NCBI GenBank assembly: GCA_017478725.1
Contig: JAFVDD010000037.1
Coordinates: 1-34,750 of the forward strand
Length of the DNA: 34,750 nt
Direction of reading: 5' to 3'
Source of the DNA: Paludibacteraceae bacterium
Lineage (GTDB): Bacteria; Bacteroidota; Bacteroidia; Bacteroidales; Paludibacteraceae
The notes under the pieces were generated by a model. The model ran no database searches and had not been told where the DNA came from. It worked only from the letters and a program-made list of their open reading frames with translations. Position numbers and translations under genes: made by a program. Shown one piece after another: positions 7,735 through 15,768 of this stretch (the first letter of the stretch is position 1; each line of letters begins with the position of its first letter).

Positions 7735-8751
7735 ATGGTAATAGCCATCGTCGGCGCTTCCGGCGCCGTAGGTCAAGAACTGTTGAAGGTTTTAGACCAA
7801 CGCAACTTTCCTATCTCTACGCTGCGACTGTTCGGGTCGCAGCGTTCGGAGGGGAAAAAGTATATGTTCCGGGGCTGCGAATACACCGTAGAACGGCTGG
7901 AACATAACGACGCTTTCAAGGGCGTCGATATTGCTTTTGTTTCTGCGGGCGCGAGCGTATCACGCGAGTACGCGGAGACAATCACCAAACACGGGGCAGT
8001 GATGATTGACAACTCTTCCGCTTTTCGCATGGATGAAGATGTCCCGTTGGTAGTACCGGAAGTGAATGCTTCCGATGCCCTCAACCACCCGCGCAACATA
8101 ATTGCCAATCCCAATTGCACCACTATCCAGATGGTAGTGACCCTGCAGGCGATTGAGCAACTGAGCCACATCCGTCGTGTACACGTAGCTACCTATCAGG
8201 CCGCTTCCGGCGCCGGAGCACAAGCCATGGCGGAGCTGGAGAACCAATACCGCCAACTCATCAACGGCGAGAAACCGACCGCTGAGAAATTCCCTTATCA
8301 GTTAGCATACAACCTCATCCCCCAGGTGGATGTCTTTACCGAATCCGGCTACACCAAGGAGGAGATGAAGATGTACAACGAGACCCGCAAAATCATGCAC
8401 TCAGATATCCGTGTGAGTGCCACTTGCGTGCGTGTGCCTTCGCTTAGGGCACACAGCGAGAGTATCTGGCTGGAAACCGAGCGCCCTGTTTCGGTCGCGG
8501 AAGCCAAAGAAGCTTTCGCAAAGGCCAAGGGCTGCGTGCTAATGGATGAACCTGACGACAAGAAATATCCGATGCCGCTGTTCCTCAGCGGCAAGGACGA
8601 AGTATATATAGGCCGCGTACGTGCAGACCTCGCCGATGAGAACGGACTGAGTTTCTGGTGCGTAGGCGATCAGATCCGCAAAGGCGCCGCACTCAACGCC
8701 GTACAAACAGCGGAGTTTTTAATGGCGAAGGGCGAAAGGGCGAAAGGCTAA
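7735..8751 (+). CDS. asd: Aspartate-semialdehyde dehydrogenase
   Basis: Asd reduces aspartyl phosphate to aspartate semialdehyde with NADPH, the branch point to lysine/diaminopimelate, threonine and methionine. The nucleotide-binding [11 protein letters not shown] is at residues 7-17, the nucleophile is Cys128 in NPNCTTIQ, and the acid/base residue is His240 in [11 protein letters not shown]. The product is 338 residues. The last eight or so (MAKGERAKG) are encoded by an 8-bp repeat (8721-8750) that continues over the stop codon, so this tail looks repeat-derived rather than catalytic. The next gene starts 6 bp later. Confidence 0.96.
   Translation: MVIAIVGASGAVGQELLKVLDQRNFPISTLRLFGSQRSEGKKYMFRGCEYTVERLEHNDAFKGVDIAFVSAGASVSREYAETITKHGAVMIDNSSAFRMDEDVPLVVPEVNASDALNHPRNIIANPNCTTIQMVVTLQAIEQLSHIRRVHVATYQAASGAGAQAMAELENQYRQLINGEKPTAEKFPYQLAYNLIPQVDVFTESGYTKEEMKMYNETRKIMHSDIRVSATCVRVPSLRAHSESIWLETERPVSVAEAKEAFAKAKGCVLMDEPDDKKYPMPLFLSGKDEVYIGRVRADLADENGLSFWCVGDQIRKGAALNAVQTAEFLMAKGERAKG
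8721..8750. repeat. 8-bp repeat (AAnGGCGA family) at the 3' end of asd
   Basis: Units AATGGCGA, AGGGCGA, AAGGGCGA and AAGGCTAA run through the last codons and stop of asd. The same unit occurs inside the U32 gene (9634-9670) and, on the minus strand, inside the SDR gene (14651-14684). Confidence 0.8.
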
Positions 8752-8752
8752 C

Positions 8753-8773
8753 GATTAATGACCAATGACCAAC
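8753..8773. repeat. 7-bp repeat over the U32 gene start codon
   Basis: Units GATTAAT, GACCAAT and GACCAAC run without a break over the ATG at 8758. On the other strand they read ATTAATC, ATTGGTC and GTTGGTC, the same 7-bp class as at 15735-15765. Confidence 0.75.
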
Positions 8774-10059
8774 AACAAATAGAGATCATGGCTCCTGTGG
8801 GGTCTTGGGAATCGCTGGCAGCGGCTATCAATGCCGGTGCTACGAGCGTTTATTTCGGCATTGAACATCTGAACATGCGCGCACGCAGTTCTGTCAATTT
8901 CACGACGGAGGATCTGCATAAGATTGTTGCACTTTGCCGTGAGGCGGAGGTGGCGGACGGGCATGGCGGCAAACGGAAAGGCGTGAAGACCTATCTGACA
9001 TTGAACACAGTGATGTATCCTGAGGATCTGCCACTGATGCGTGAGATAGTGAATCATGCACAGGCAGCCGGCATAGATGCTATTATCGCCAGCGATGTAG
9101 CTGTGATGCAATACGCAGTCAAACAGGGCGTAGAGGTACATCTATCCACCCAACTGAATATCGCCAACACGGAAGCATTAAAATTCTATGCGCAGTTTGC
9201 AGACGTAGTAGTGCTGGCGCGCGAACTGAACATGACGCAAGTAGCTGCCATCCATCGTGACATAGAGGAGCAGCAGATCCGTGGTCCGAAAGGCGAATTA
9301 CTCCGCATTGAGATGTTCTGCCACGGCGCATTATGTATGGCTGTCAGCGGCAAATGCTACCTGAGTCTGAACAATTACGGACTCAGTGCCAATCGCGGAG
9401 CGTGCGTGCAGATATGCCGCAGAGGCTACACCGTAAAAGACAAGTCATCCGATTTGGAACTTGATATTGACAACCAGTATATCATGTCGCCCAAGGACCT
9501 CAAGACCATTCATTTTCTGAACAAGATGCTGGATGCAGGTGTCCGGGTACTGAAGATTGAGGGTCGTGCGCGTGGTGCGGAGTATGTGGATACAGTGGTA
9601 CGCTGCTATCGCGAAGCAGTGGAGGCATATTATAATGGCGAATGGACGAATGGCGAAAAGGCGAATGGCATTGAGGCAAAGATAGAGAACTGGAACGAAC
9701 GTCTGAGCCGTGTGTTCAACCGTGGTTTCTGGGACGGTTACTATCAGGGACAGAGACTCGGAGAATGGACTCATGAGTATGGCAACAAGGCTACACGCAA
9801 GAAAGTGTATGCTGCCAAATGTACGAATTTCTTCAAGAAACTGAATGTTGCAGAGTTTGTAGTAGAAGCCGTGGAGAGTATCGATGAAGGTCAGACACTG
9901 CTGATTACGGGCGAGACCACCGGTGCCTATGAGTGCAAGGCGGAAGGGATGCGTGACGCGGATGGCAAACCTGCCAAACAAGTGAAGCAAGGCGAAGTAT
10001 TCTCCCTCAAAACGGATGTAGCAGTCCGCCGCGGCGACAAGATGTTTCTGTGGGAGTAA
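8758..10059 (+). CDS. Peptidase U32-family protein (TrhP/RlhA-like RNA hydroxylation family)
   Basis: U32 proteins are annotated as peptidases, but studied bacterial members (TrhP, RlhA) take part in RNA hydroxylation. This 433-residue protein starts with IEIMAPVGSWESLAAAINAG and carries the family pattern HGALCMAVSGKCYLS followed by NRGACVQICRRGY, whose cysteines fit the cluster-binding set. The N-terminal residues TNDQQ are encoded by a 7-bp repeat that also includes the start codon. At residues about 293-305 an in-frame 8-bp repeat encodes NGEWTNGEKANGI, probably a surface-loop insertion. It is 6 bp downstream of asd. The exact RNA target is not determined. Confidence 0.88.
   Translation: MTNDQQQIEIMAPVGSWESLAAAINAGATSVYFGIEHLNMRARSSVNFTTEDLHKIVALCREAEVADGHGGKRKGVKTYLTLNTVMYPEDLPLMREIVNHAQAAGIDAIIASDVAVMQYAVKQGVEVHLSTQLNIANTEALKFYAQFADVVVLARELNMTQVAAIHRDIEEQQIRGPKGELLRIEMFCHGALCMAVSGKCYLSLNNYGLSANRGACVQICRRGYTVKDKSSDLELDIDNQYIMSPKDLKTIHFLNKMLDAGVRVLKIEGRARGAEYVDTVVRCYREAVEAYYNGEWTNGEKANGIEAKIENWNERLSRVFNRGFWDGYYQGQRLGEWTHEYGNKATRKKVYAAKCTNFFKKLNVAEFVVEAVESIDEGQTLLITGETTGAYECKAEGMRDADGKPAKQVKQGEVFSLKTDVAVRRGDKMFLWE
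9634..9670. repeat. 8-bp repeat (AAnGGCGA family) inside the U32 gene
   Basis: AATGGCGA, ATGGACGA, ATGGCGA, AAAGGCGA and ATGGCATT follow one another in frame, giving NGEWTNGEKANGI. The unit matches the asd tail and SDR insert repeats. Confidence 0.8.
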
Positions 10060-10071
10060 CGGTAATAGAGC

Positions 10072-10734
10072 ATGGGAAACGGGATAGAGCATATAGTGAG
10101 CCTTTACAACGCCAGCTGGTACGGCTGGACATTGCTGTTGCTGGGTATCTGCGCCGTATTGAGCGAGGTTTTCCAGCCCGGTGTCATGACAGGAATAACC
10201 GGCACCGTGTTTGCGCGCAGCGAACGGATGTACAAACGTACTCCGGATAATTTCCCGGGTCAGCTAAGCTCCACTATTTTCCAAATCGGGACACTCGCAT
10301 TGATGCTTGTAATGATTTGGCGCGACCGTTTTGACAGCGCTGCAAACGGTATTGCCCTGTATGGCATAGCCGCCGCAATGATTGTTGCAGTACTCCTCGT
10401 CAAGACAGCATTGAACGGACTGATTGACTACACCTTTCAGCTGAAAGCCTCCGCAGAAGTGAGTACACACATGGCGGGTATCACCATGCTGGTATGCCTC
10501 GGGCTCTATGCGGCAGCATTAGTACTTCCTTTGGCCCACAGCGTGGTTGTCAACAGGTGGGTAGCCGGCGCACTTGGCATAGTTTATTTGGCGCTGACAA
10601 CTTATCGGATGGTGCTGGTTTTCATGTCGGGCGCCAAATCGATACTATATATATTGATGTATGTAATGACGCTGGAAGTATTGCCTATCGGCGTACTTGT
10701 AGCGGGTATTTCGCAAATGATGCAAATAATATGA
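10072..10734 (+). CDS. DUF4271 integral membrane protein
   Basis: This is a 220-residue membrane protein with about six hydrophobic segments (near 18-32, 62-78, 93-108, 133-155, 163-180 and 193-218). The C-terminal LYILMYVMTLEVLPIGVLV resembles the end of the DUF4271 family, which in Bacteroidetes commonly precedes hemD. Its biochemical role is unknown. The stop overlaps the hemD start by four bases (ATGA at 10731-10734), implying translational coupling. It lies 12 bp after the U32 gene. Confidence 0.8.
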   Translation: MGNGIEHIVSLYNASWYGWTLLLLGICAVLSEVFQPGVMTGITGTVFARSERMYKRTPDNFPGQLSSTIFQIGTLALMLVMIWRDRFDSAANGIALYGIAAAMIVAVLLVKTALNGLIDYTFQLKASAEVSTHMAGITMLVCLGLYAAALVLPLAHSVVVNRWVAGALGIVYLALTTYRMVLVFMSGAKSILYILMYVMTLEVLPIGVLVAGISQMMQII

Positions 10735-11480
10735 TAAAGAAGATTTTATTCTCACAACCGCGCCCGACGATGGCGCATAATCCGTACACCCGATTGGAGG
10801 ATCAATACGGTGTTCAGTGCGATTTCTACCAGTTTATCCATATTGAGGGACTGAGCGCGAAGGAGTTTCGCCAACAGCGAATCAACCCGTTGGATTACAC
10901 GGCGGTTATCCTGAACTCCAAACTGGGTGCAGACCATTATTTCCGTATGTGTGAGGAGATGCGCTTGAATGTGCCGGAGTCGATGCACTATTACTGTGTG
11001 TCGGAGCAGGTAGGTTTTTACCTGCAGAAATATATCCAGTACCGCAAACGCAAGGTCTTTTTCCCCGAGGGAACGAACAAGTTTGAGGATCTTCTTCCGG
11101 CTATGCACCGCCGTCCGAACGAGAAATATCTGATGGTGCTGTCTGATATCCATACCTCTGACCAGTTGGACATGTTCGCAGCCAATAATATTGAGGTGCA
11201 ACCAGCTATCATGTATCGCACTGTGACTACGGCATGGCCGGCAGACAAGCCTTTTGACTACGACCTCATTGCCTTGTTTACTCCGGCAGGCGTAAAATCG
11301 ATTCAGGAGAATTTCCCCGATTGGAAACAAGGCGAGACACTTCTTGCCGCATTCGGGGAGGGCACCATCCGCGCAATGGAAGAAGCAGGTTTCCGGGTGG
11401 ATATAGTAGCCGGTCCCGGACATGAGTTTGCTTCCTTGCCGATGGCGATTGCCGACTATTTGGATAAGAACAACGGATAA
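10731..11480 (+). CDS. hemD: Uroporphyrinogen-III synthase
   Basis: HemD cyclises hydroxymethylbilane, inverting ring D, in haem/corrinoid synthesis. Sequence identity is weak across this family, but the 249-residue length, KILFSQPRP start, two-domain pattern and the segment DYDLIALFTPAGVKSIQENFP match Bacteroidetes HemD. I start at ATG 10731 (MIKKILFSQ), which overlaps the DUF4271 stop; a longer upstream open frame from 10494 lies inside DUF4271 and is rejected. The position between DUF4271 and rnpA is typical for the phylum. No other haem gene is in this window. Confidence 0.82.
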   Translation: MIKKILFSQPRPTMAHNPYTRLEDQYGVQCDFYQFIHIEGLSAKEFRQQRINPLDYTAVILNSKLGADHYFRMCEEMRLNVPESMHYYCVSEQVGFYLQKYIQYRKRKVFFPEGTNKFEDLLPAMHRRPNEKYLMVLSDIHTSDQLDMFAANNIEVQPAIMYRTVTTAWPADKPFDYDLIALFTPAGVKSIQENFPDWKQGETLLAAFGEGTIRAMEEAGFRVDIVAGPGHEFASLPMAIADYLDKNNG

Positions 11481-11492
11481 TTTGCCTCACCA

Positions 11493-11831
11493 TTGTATTC
11501 TTTTCCTAAACATAGCAAATTATGCGGTCAGAAATCTATAGAACAACTATACAAAGAAGGCAAACGCTTTGTAGTCTGGCCGCTCAGAGTAACATGGATG
11601 TCCTCTGAAAGTGAGACCCGAGTGCTTGTATGGGCACCCAAATCACTGTTCAAGCACGCTGTTGACCGCAACCGGCTGCGCCGGTTAATGCGCGAGGCTT
11701 ACCGGCTCAATCAAGACTGCTTAGGCGACGGACACTATATGATTGCTTTTAACTATATGGACAAAGAGCAACATAATTACGCGTCCATAGCCAAAGCCAT
11801 GCGCAAAGCGCTGAACAAGATCAAGGGATAA
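11493..11831 (+). CDS. rnpA: Ribonuclease P protein component
   Basis: RnpA is the small basic protein subunit that helps RNase P RNA remove tRNA 5' leaders. The 112-residue product has [23 protein letters not shown] and the RNP-binding signature [18 protein letters not shown]. The in-frame region between the hemD stop and the conserved start has no ATG, so I use TTG at 11493. It is followed 13 bp later by yidD, as in most bacteria. Confidence 0.93.
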   Translation: MYSFPKHSKLCGQKSIEQLYKEGKRFVVWPLRVTWMSSESETRVLVWAPKSLFKHAVDRNRLRRLMREAYRLNQDCLGDGHYMIAFNYMDKEQHNYASIAKAMRKALNKIKG

Positions 11832-11844
11832 CAAAAATCAGGAG

Positions 11845-12105
11845 ATGATGGATTGGAAGATTATTATACGTAAGTTTTTTCTCCTACCGGTATATTTCTA
11901 CCGTGTATTCATATCTCCGCTTACACCTCCTTCGTGCCGCTATACGCCTACATGCAGCCAATATATGGTGGAGGCTGTACTGAAATACGGGATTTTCAAA
12001 GGCGGCTGGCTCGGAATCAAGCGAATATTGAGATGCCATCCATGGGGAGGAAGCGGTTATGATCCTGTTCCGTTTTGGCTAATTGTGACACTGTTATGCG
12101 TATAG
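11845..12105 (+). CDS. yidD: Membrane protein insertion efficiency factor YidD
   Basis: YidD is a small peripheral membrane protein that assists YidC-dependent membrane insertion. The 86-residue sequence holds the family core [24 protein letters not shown] and the segment [16 protein letters not shown] strong AGGAG precedes two tandem ATGs (11845 and 11848); the second has the better Shine-Dalgarno distance. The 3' end overlaps trmD by 10 bp. Confidence 0.95.
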   Translation: MMDWKIIIRKFFLLPVYFYRVFISPLTPPSCRYTPTCSQYMVEAVLKYGIFKGGWLGIKRILRCHPWGGSGYDPVPFWLIVTLLCV

Positions 12106-12779
12106 ATATTATCTCGGCGTGTCCCGAACTATTGGAATCGCCGCTCAATCATTCGATTATCCAGCGTGCAAAGAACAAAGGGCTTTGCGAAATATATGTG
12201 CACAACCTGCGCGACTGGAGCCTGGACAAACACCGCAAGGTGGATGACTATGCGTTCGGTTTTGGCGCCGGTATGGTACTGCAGATTGAGCCTATTGACC
12301 GTTTGATAAGCCATTTGACCAGCGAGCGCCATTATGATGAAATCATTTTCACAGCTCCGGATGGCGAACGTTTCGACCAGAAAACCGCTAATTCCCTCTC
12401 ACTCAAAGAAAATATCATCATCCTCTGCGGGCACTATAAAGGTGTTGACCAACGTGTGCGCGACCATCTGATAACCAAGGAATACACCATAGGCGATTTT
12501 GTGCTGACGGGAGGGGAACTACCGGCAGCGATGATGACAGATGCCATTGTACGATTGCTTCCCGGTGCACTTGGAGACGTAGAAAGCGCCCTGAATGATT
12601 CTTTTCAGGACGGGTTGTTGGAGCCCGGTGTTTACACCCGGCCGGCGGAATACAAAGGATGGCGTGTACCGGAAATACTGCTGAGCGGCAATCAAGCCAA
12701 AATTGAAGATTGGCTGTACGACGAAGCAGTCAAGCATACACAGGAACGACGTCCTGATCTGCTGAATGAAAAATACTAA
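12096..12779 (+). CDS. trmD: tRNA (guanine37-N1)-methyltransferase
   Basis: TrmD methylates G37 next to the anticodon and prevents +1 frameshifting. The 227-residue product shows the trefoil-knot SAM site [11 protein letters not shown] and [14 protein letters not shown], plus [10 protein letters not shown] and the C-terminal [20 protein letters not shown] start at ATG 12096 ([13 protein letters not shown]), which overlaps yidD; the upstream GTG-initiated reading adds only residues inside yidD. It ends the plus-strand run that begins at acpP or the wHTH gene. Confidence 0.95.
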   Translation: MRIDIISACPELLESPLNHSIIQRAKNKGLCEIYVHNLRDWSLDKHRKVDDYAFGFGAGMVLQIEPIDRLISHLTSERHYDEIIFTAPDGERFDQKTANSLSLKENIIILCGHYKGVDQRVRDHLITKEYTIGDFVLTGGELPAAMMTDAIVRLLPGALGDVESALNDSFQDGLLEPGVYTRPAEYKGWRVPEILLSGNQAKIEDWLYDEAVKHTQERRPDLLNEKY

Positions 12780-12866
12780 ATAATAAACTATTTTTCATAA
12801 AATACAACATCTTTTGCAAACTCTATTTTGCATTTTTATGTTTTATAACATATTTTTGGCAAAATA

Positions 12867-12898
12867 TTTGGTCAGTTTGCAAAAAAGCAGTAATTTTG
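12867..12898 (+). promoter_or_regulatory. Orphan promoter downstream of trmD
   Basis: TTTG (12867-12870), 20 bases, TAATTTTG (12891-12898). The sequence AAAAAAGCAGTAATTTTGCA is identical to that at the acpP promoter. No annotated plus-strand gene follows; only a short segment ending in a strong terminator. Confidence 0.65.
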
Positions 12899-12904
12899 CA
12901 TCGT

Positions 12905-12975
12905 GTTTTTCATGGTATTAGATTTAAGGTTAAGTAAAAAGATTGGGTTGTCGGGAGACAACCTTCTTTTTTTTA
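12905..12975 (+). ncRNA. Candidate small RNA, about 70 nt
   Basis: A transcript from the promoter at 12867-12898 would begin near 12905 and stop at the hairpin plus T-run at 12946-12972. It would be antisense to the final codons of the DEAD-box gene. A 35-codon frame (12912-13019) opens just after the start but crosses the terminator, so translation seems unlikely. No known RNA family is recognised. Confidence 0.4.
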
Positions 12976-14168
12976 TAACGAAATCTGCCTTTGGGCTTCG
13001 TACTATCATGTTTGTATAATGCCGCATCCGGAGCTTCGCCCAATGCGTCAGGTATCTGCAACCGCTCTATCTGTTTTTTCAGGAACTGCTCTATTCTGCG
13101 CCAATAGTGCGCATCGTCCGGCGAAACGAACGTCACCGCCTCGCCGCTGTTTTCCGCTCTTGCCGTACGACCTATACGATGGACGTAATCCTCCGGGTCG
13201 TGCGGAACATCGTAGTTAATCACCAGCGGCACATCGGTAACGTCAATTCCGCGCGAGACCACATCCGTTGCCACCAATACGTCCACTTTGCCGTTACGGA
13301 AATCAAGCATAACCTGATCGCGTTCCGATTGCTCGAGATCAGAGTGCATTGCTCGTGCATCTATCTTCAACGAACGCAGCGTACGCGCAAGATCCTTGAC
13401 ACGCTGCTTCTTGCCGGCAAAGACAATCACCTTTTTGAGCTGCCGGTCTTTCAACATCAGCTGTACCATACCGGTTTTTTGTGCCTCGTAGAGCATGACA
13501 CACTGCTGGTGTATGGTCTCCGGCGGACGTGAGACAGCTATCTGCACCTCTACGGGGTTCTGCATAATTGCTTTTGCCATACGACGTATCTTGTCAGGCA
13601 TGGTAGCAGAAAACATTATCGTTTGGCGATCGGCGGGCAACTTGCGGACGATGGTCATAATATCATCGTAAAAACCCATGTCGAGCATACGGTCAGCTTC
13701 GTCCAAAATAAAATACTTGACTCCCGAGAAATCCACATCATAGATATTCATTTGCGCCAGCAAGCGTCCGGGAGTGGCAATGACGATATCAGCTCCTTTC
13801 TGTAGTCCGCTGACCTGATTGCCCCATGCTCCATTGTCCTTCCCGCCGTAGATTGCGACCGAAGAGAATGGTACGTAAAAACCGAATCCCTCCATCTGCT
13901 GGTCAATCTGCTGCGCCAGTTCGCGTGTGGGTGCCATAATGATGGCATTGAGTTTGTCCGGGTTGTGATTGTCGTAAGCAAGATTAGTCAGGAGAGGCAG
14001 AATATACGCAGCCGTTTTGCCGGTGCCTGTCTGGGCGCACGAGATTACATCGTGTCCCTTCAAAATGACCGGAATAGTCTGCTCCTGCACAGGGGTGCAT
14101 TCATCAAAATGCATATCCCACAACGCATCCAACACCTCGTCGCTTAATGCCAGTTCGTCAAAGTACAT
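12930..14168 (-). CDS. DEAD-box RNA helicase, RhlE-like
   Basis: This ATP-dependent RNA helicase of 412 residues has the Q motif region FDECTPVQEQTIP, Walker A AQTGTGKT (45-52), PTRELAQQ, DEAD at 156-159, SAT in FSATMP, and HRIGRTAR in the second RecA domain. A basic tail follows. The last codons (VVSRQPNLFT) double as a hairpin terminator, an economical overlap. It is the last gene of the minus-strand run and starts 35 bp after the SDR gene stop. Such helicases aid ribosome assembly or RNA turnover; the exact subtype is not certain. Confidence 0.93.
   Translation of the reverse strand: MYFDELALSDEVLDALWDMHFDECTPVQEQTIPVILKGHDVISCAQTGTGKTAAYILPLLTNLAYDNHNPDKLNAIIMAPTRELAQQIDQQMEGFGFYVPFSSVAIYGGKDNGAWGNQVSGLQKGADIVIATPGRLLAQMNIYDVDFSGVKYFILDEADRMLDMGFYDDIMTIVRKLPADRQTIMFSATMPDKIRRMAKAIMQNPVEVQIAVSRPPETIHQQCVMLYEAQKTGMVQLMLKDRQLKKVIVFAGKKQRVKDLARTLRSLKIDARAMHSDLEQSERDQVMLDFRNGKVDVLVATDVVSRGIDVTDVPLVINYDVPHDPEDYVHRIGRTARAENSGEAVTFVSPDDAHYWRRIEQFLKKQIERLQIPDALGEAPDAALYKHDSTKPKGRFRYKKKKVVSRQPNLFT
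12946..12972. terminator. Bidirectional intrinsic terminator
   Basis: GGTTGTC (12946-12952), loop GGGA, GACAACC (12957-12963) form a perfect 7-bp stem. On the plus strand TTCTTTTTTTT follows. On the minus strand CAATCTTTTT follows. It lies inside the last codons of the DEAD-box gene and would end both that operon and plus-strand transcription. Confidence 0.8.
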
Positions 14169-14171
14169 AGG

Positions 14172-14210
14172 AATAGTGATTGGCTATTTATGATTGTGAT
14201 TGGTTATTTT
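14172..14210. repeat. 7-bp repeat filling the helicase/SDR gap
   Basis: ATTGGCT, ATTTATG, ATTGTG, ATTGGTT and ATTTTTC follow one another, with a preceding AATAGTG. They occupy nearly the whole 35-bp gap and run over the SDR stop codon. Confidence 0.75.
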
Positions 14211-15736
14211 TCCCATCCGTCGAATATATCGGCGCCATAGGTATTGTCCTCGTCCTTATCGTGCAGCGGCGTCCATAATTGCGCAAAGAAGGGGTTTTGC
14301 TTGGCCACGCGGTCCCAATGCCATGCGCGTTCCTCCTCCTTCTCTCCTTTGTAGGGGAAAGGCATGTCATACGGGCTCCAGTGACCTCCGAGAAGAATAA
14401 GACGGCGGGAAGCCTTGAAACTTCTCCCTTCTGCATCCTGCCACATATCGTTGCCCAGATACTTGCCGCCTCTGAAAGCAGCTGCCTGCTGCAACTCAGC
14501 GTCCGAAAGACTGTCAATATCTTTCGTCTCATCATAGCCATGATTGAGCAGCACAGGCGTATCAGACGGATGGCTCAGATCCATATGTTTCCAGTCGGGT
14601 ATGGCGCGGTACGCCTCGAGTGAACCGTAATAAGCAGACACACGTTTGCGTGCCCTTTCGCCATTTATCCCTTCGCCTTGCGCCTGTTTGATCCACCACT
14701 GCGTACCATGTTCGTAGCTGTTGGCCATGAAGCACATAGCCGCTTTGACGCAATGGGGGACAAGCTTGGCGATATGAGTTCTGGCGGCAAATTTAATACC
14801 GAGCGGAAGAGATTTGGCTTTTGCCATCTGTGCGAAATATTCCTTAACAGGGATGTTGGCACGGAAATGCAGATAGTTCTCCAGTTTGTCGCCGTCAATA
14901 TACCACATGCCATGGAAATTGCGGGTGGTGAACCAGTTGGCATTGAATATCTTCTCAGGCTTGGGACATCCGATAGCGTTCAGAAGCAGGCACTCGAACT
15001 CATAATTAGAGAGGCGGTACTGCTCGCCCGAACCTATGTTGTAATAGTTGTTCCAGAACTCAGCCGGAACCTCGGGCCGGCAAACGCGCTCCAACAGCCG
15101 CCCGCTATCCTCCACGGTAGCCCACTCCAGCACACCGCGGATAGGTACATGGAACATGATAGGGTCATAGTTCTTGAGAATAGCGGGATAGAGAATACCC
15201 GACTGCCGGAGGCTGACCCAGGTCTTGATGCCGGAGTCGGTGATGATACGTTCGGCGGCGGCTTTGGTCAGACCGTAATGGTCGTAAGCCGACACACAAA
15301 TCGGGTCACCGGCTCTGCCCCAATGGAGCGGCTCACGACGGTCACCCATTTGGGCAACCGAGCCGATATAGACCACTTTAGGCTGTTTATCCTCCGGCTG
15401 CGCCAATACGGCACGGGTGATATACTCTGCTGCGGAGATATTAGTGCGCAAGGTGGCTTTGGGACGGTAATCCGCCTGCGGCGATACCATGCCGCCTACA
15501 TGGAGCACGATATCGGCGCCCGTCACGCCGCGGAGCACATCGTCGTAGCGGGTGAGATCACCCCAGATGATGTGTAAGGACGAATGGTTAGAGGCTAAAG
15601 GATTGAGAAGTTTTTTGTTCTTCTCACTCGGACGGGCAAGAATACGCAGGCTGTAGCGGTCAGGATATTTGAGGATTTCCTGCATGCCTGCAAAACCCAT
15701 GGTGCCGGTAGCACCGGTAAGGAAGACAGTAGTCAT
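14204..15736 (-). CDS. NAD-dependent epimerase/dehydratase (extended SDR) with C-terminal extension
   Basis: The N-terminal two thirds are an extended short-chain dehydrogenase: TGATGTMGFAGMQ binds NAD(P), GSVAQMGD supplies the Ser region and YGLTK the catalytic Tyr/Lys pair. At 510 residues it exceeds the usual 300-350 by a C-terminal domain (about 365-510) rich in Trp, His and Tyr, for example LLGGHWSPYDMPFPYKGE, which I do not recognise. An 8-bp repeat at residues about 351-362 (QGEGINGERAR) marks the junction between the halves. It is flanked by 7-bp repeats at both ends. Substrate unknown. Confidence 0.8.
   Translation of the reverse strand: MTTVFLTGATGTMGFAGMQEILKYPDRYSLRILARPSEKNKKLLNPLASNHSSLHIIWGDLTRYDDVLRGVTGADIVLHVGGMVSPQADYRPKATLRTNISAAEYITRAVLAQPEDKQPKVVYIGSVAQMGDRREPLHWGRAGDPICVSAYDHYGLTKAAAERIITDSGIKTWVSLRQSGILYPAILKNYDPIMFHVPIRGVLEWATVEDSGRLLERVCRPEVPAEFWNNYYNIGSGEQYRLSNYEFECLLLNAIGCPKPEKIFNANWFTTRNFHGMWYIDGDKLENYLHFRANIPVKEYFAQMAKAKSLPLGIKFAARTHIAKLVPHCVKAAMCFMANSYEHGTQWWIKQAQGEGINGERARKRVSAYYGSLEAYRAIPDWKHMDLSHPSDTPVLLNHGYDETKDIDSLSDAELQQAAAFRGGKYLGNDMWQDAEGRSFKASRRLILLGGHWSPYDMPFPYKGEKEEERAWHWDRVAKQNPFFAQLWTPLHDKDEDNTYGADIFDGWEK
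14651..14684. repeat. 8-bp repeat (AAnGGCGA family) inside the SDR gene
   Basis: On the minus strand the segment contains AAGGCGA, AGGGATA, AATGGCGA and AAGGGCAC, in frame. It encodes part of the QGEGINGERAR stretch between the SDR domain and the C-terminal extension. Confidence 0.65.
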
Positions 15737-15768
15737 TGGATATTGGTCATTGGTTATTGATTATTCTT
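15735..15768. repeat. 7-bp ATTGGTN repeat filling the SDR/antiporter gap
   Basis: ATTGGAT, ATTGGTC, ATTGGTT, ATTGATT and ATTCTTT are contiguous. The 24-bp gap is entirely repeat, which also covers part of the SDR start codon and the antiporter stop codon. Confidence 0.85.

Noticed and set aside
10494-11480. Longer start for hemD at 10494
   Set aside because: The extra residues are an out-of-frame reading of the DUF4271 membrane-protein gene; ATG 10731 gives the family start.
12912-13019. 35-codon frame beginning MVLDLRLSKK on the plus strand
   Set aside because: It crosses the intrinsic terminator and runs antisense into the helicase gene; no ribosome site is evident. A small RNA is the more economical reading.
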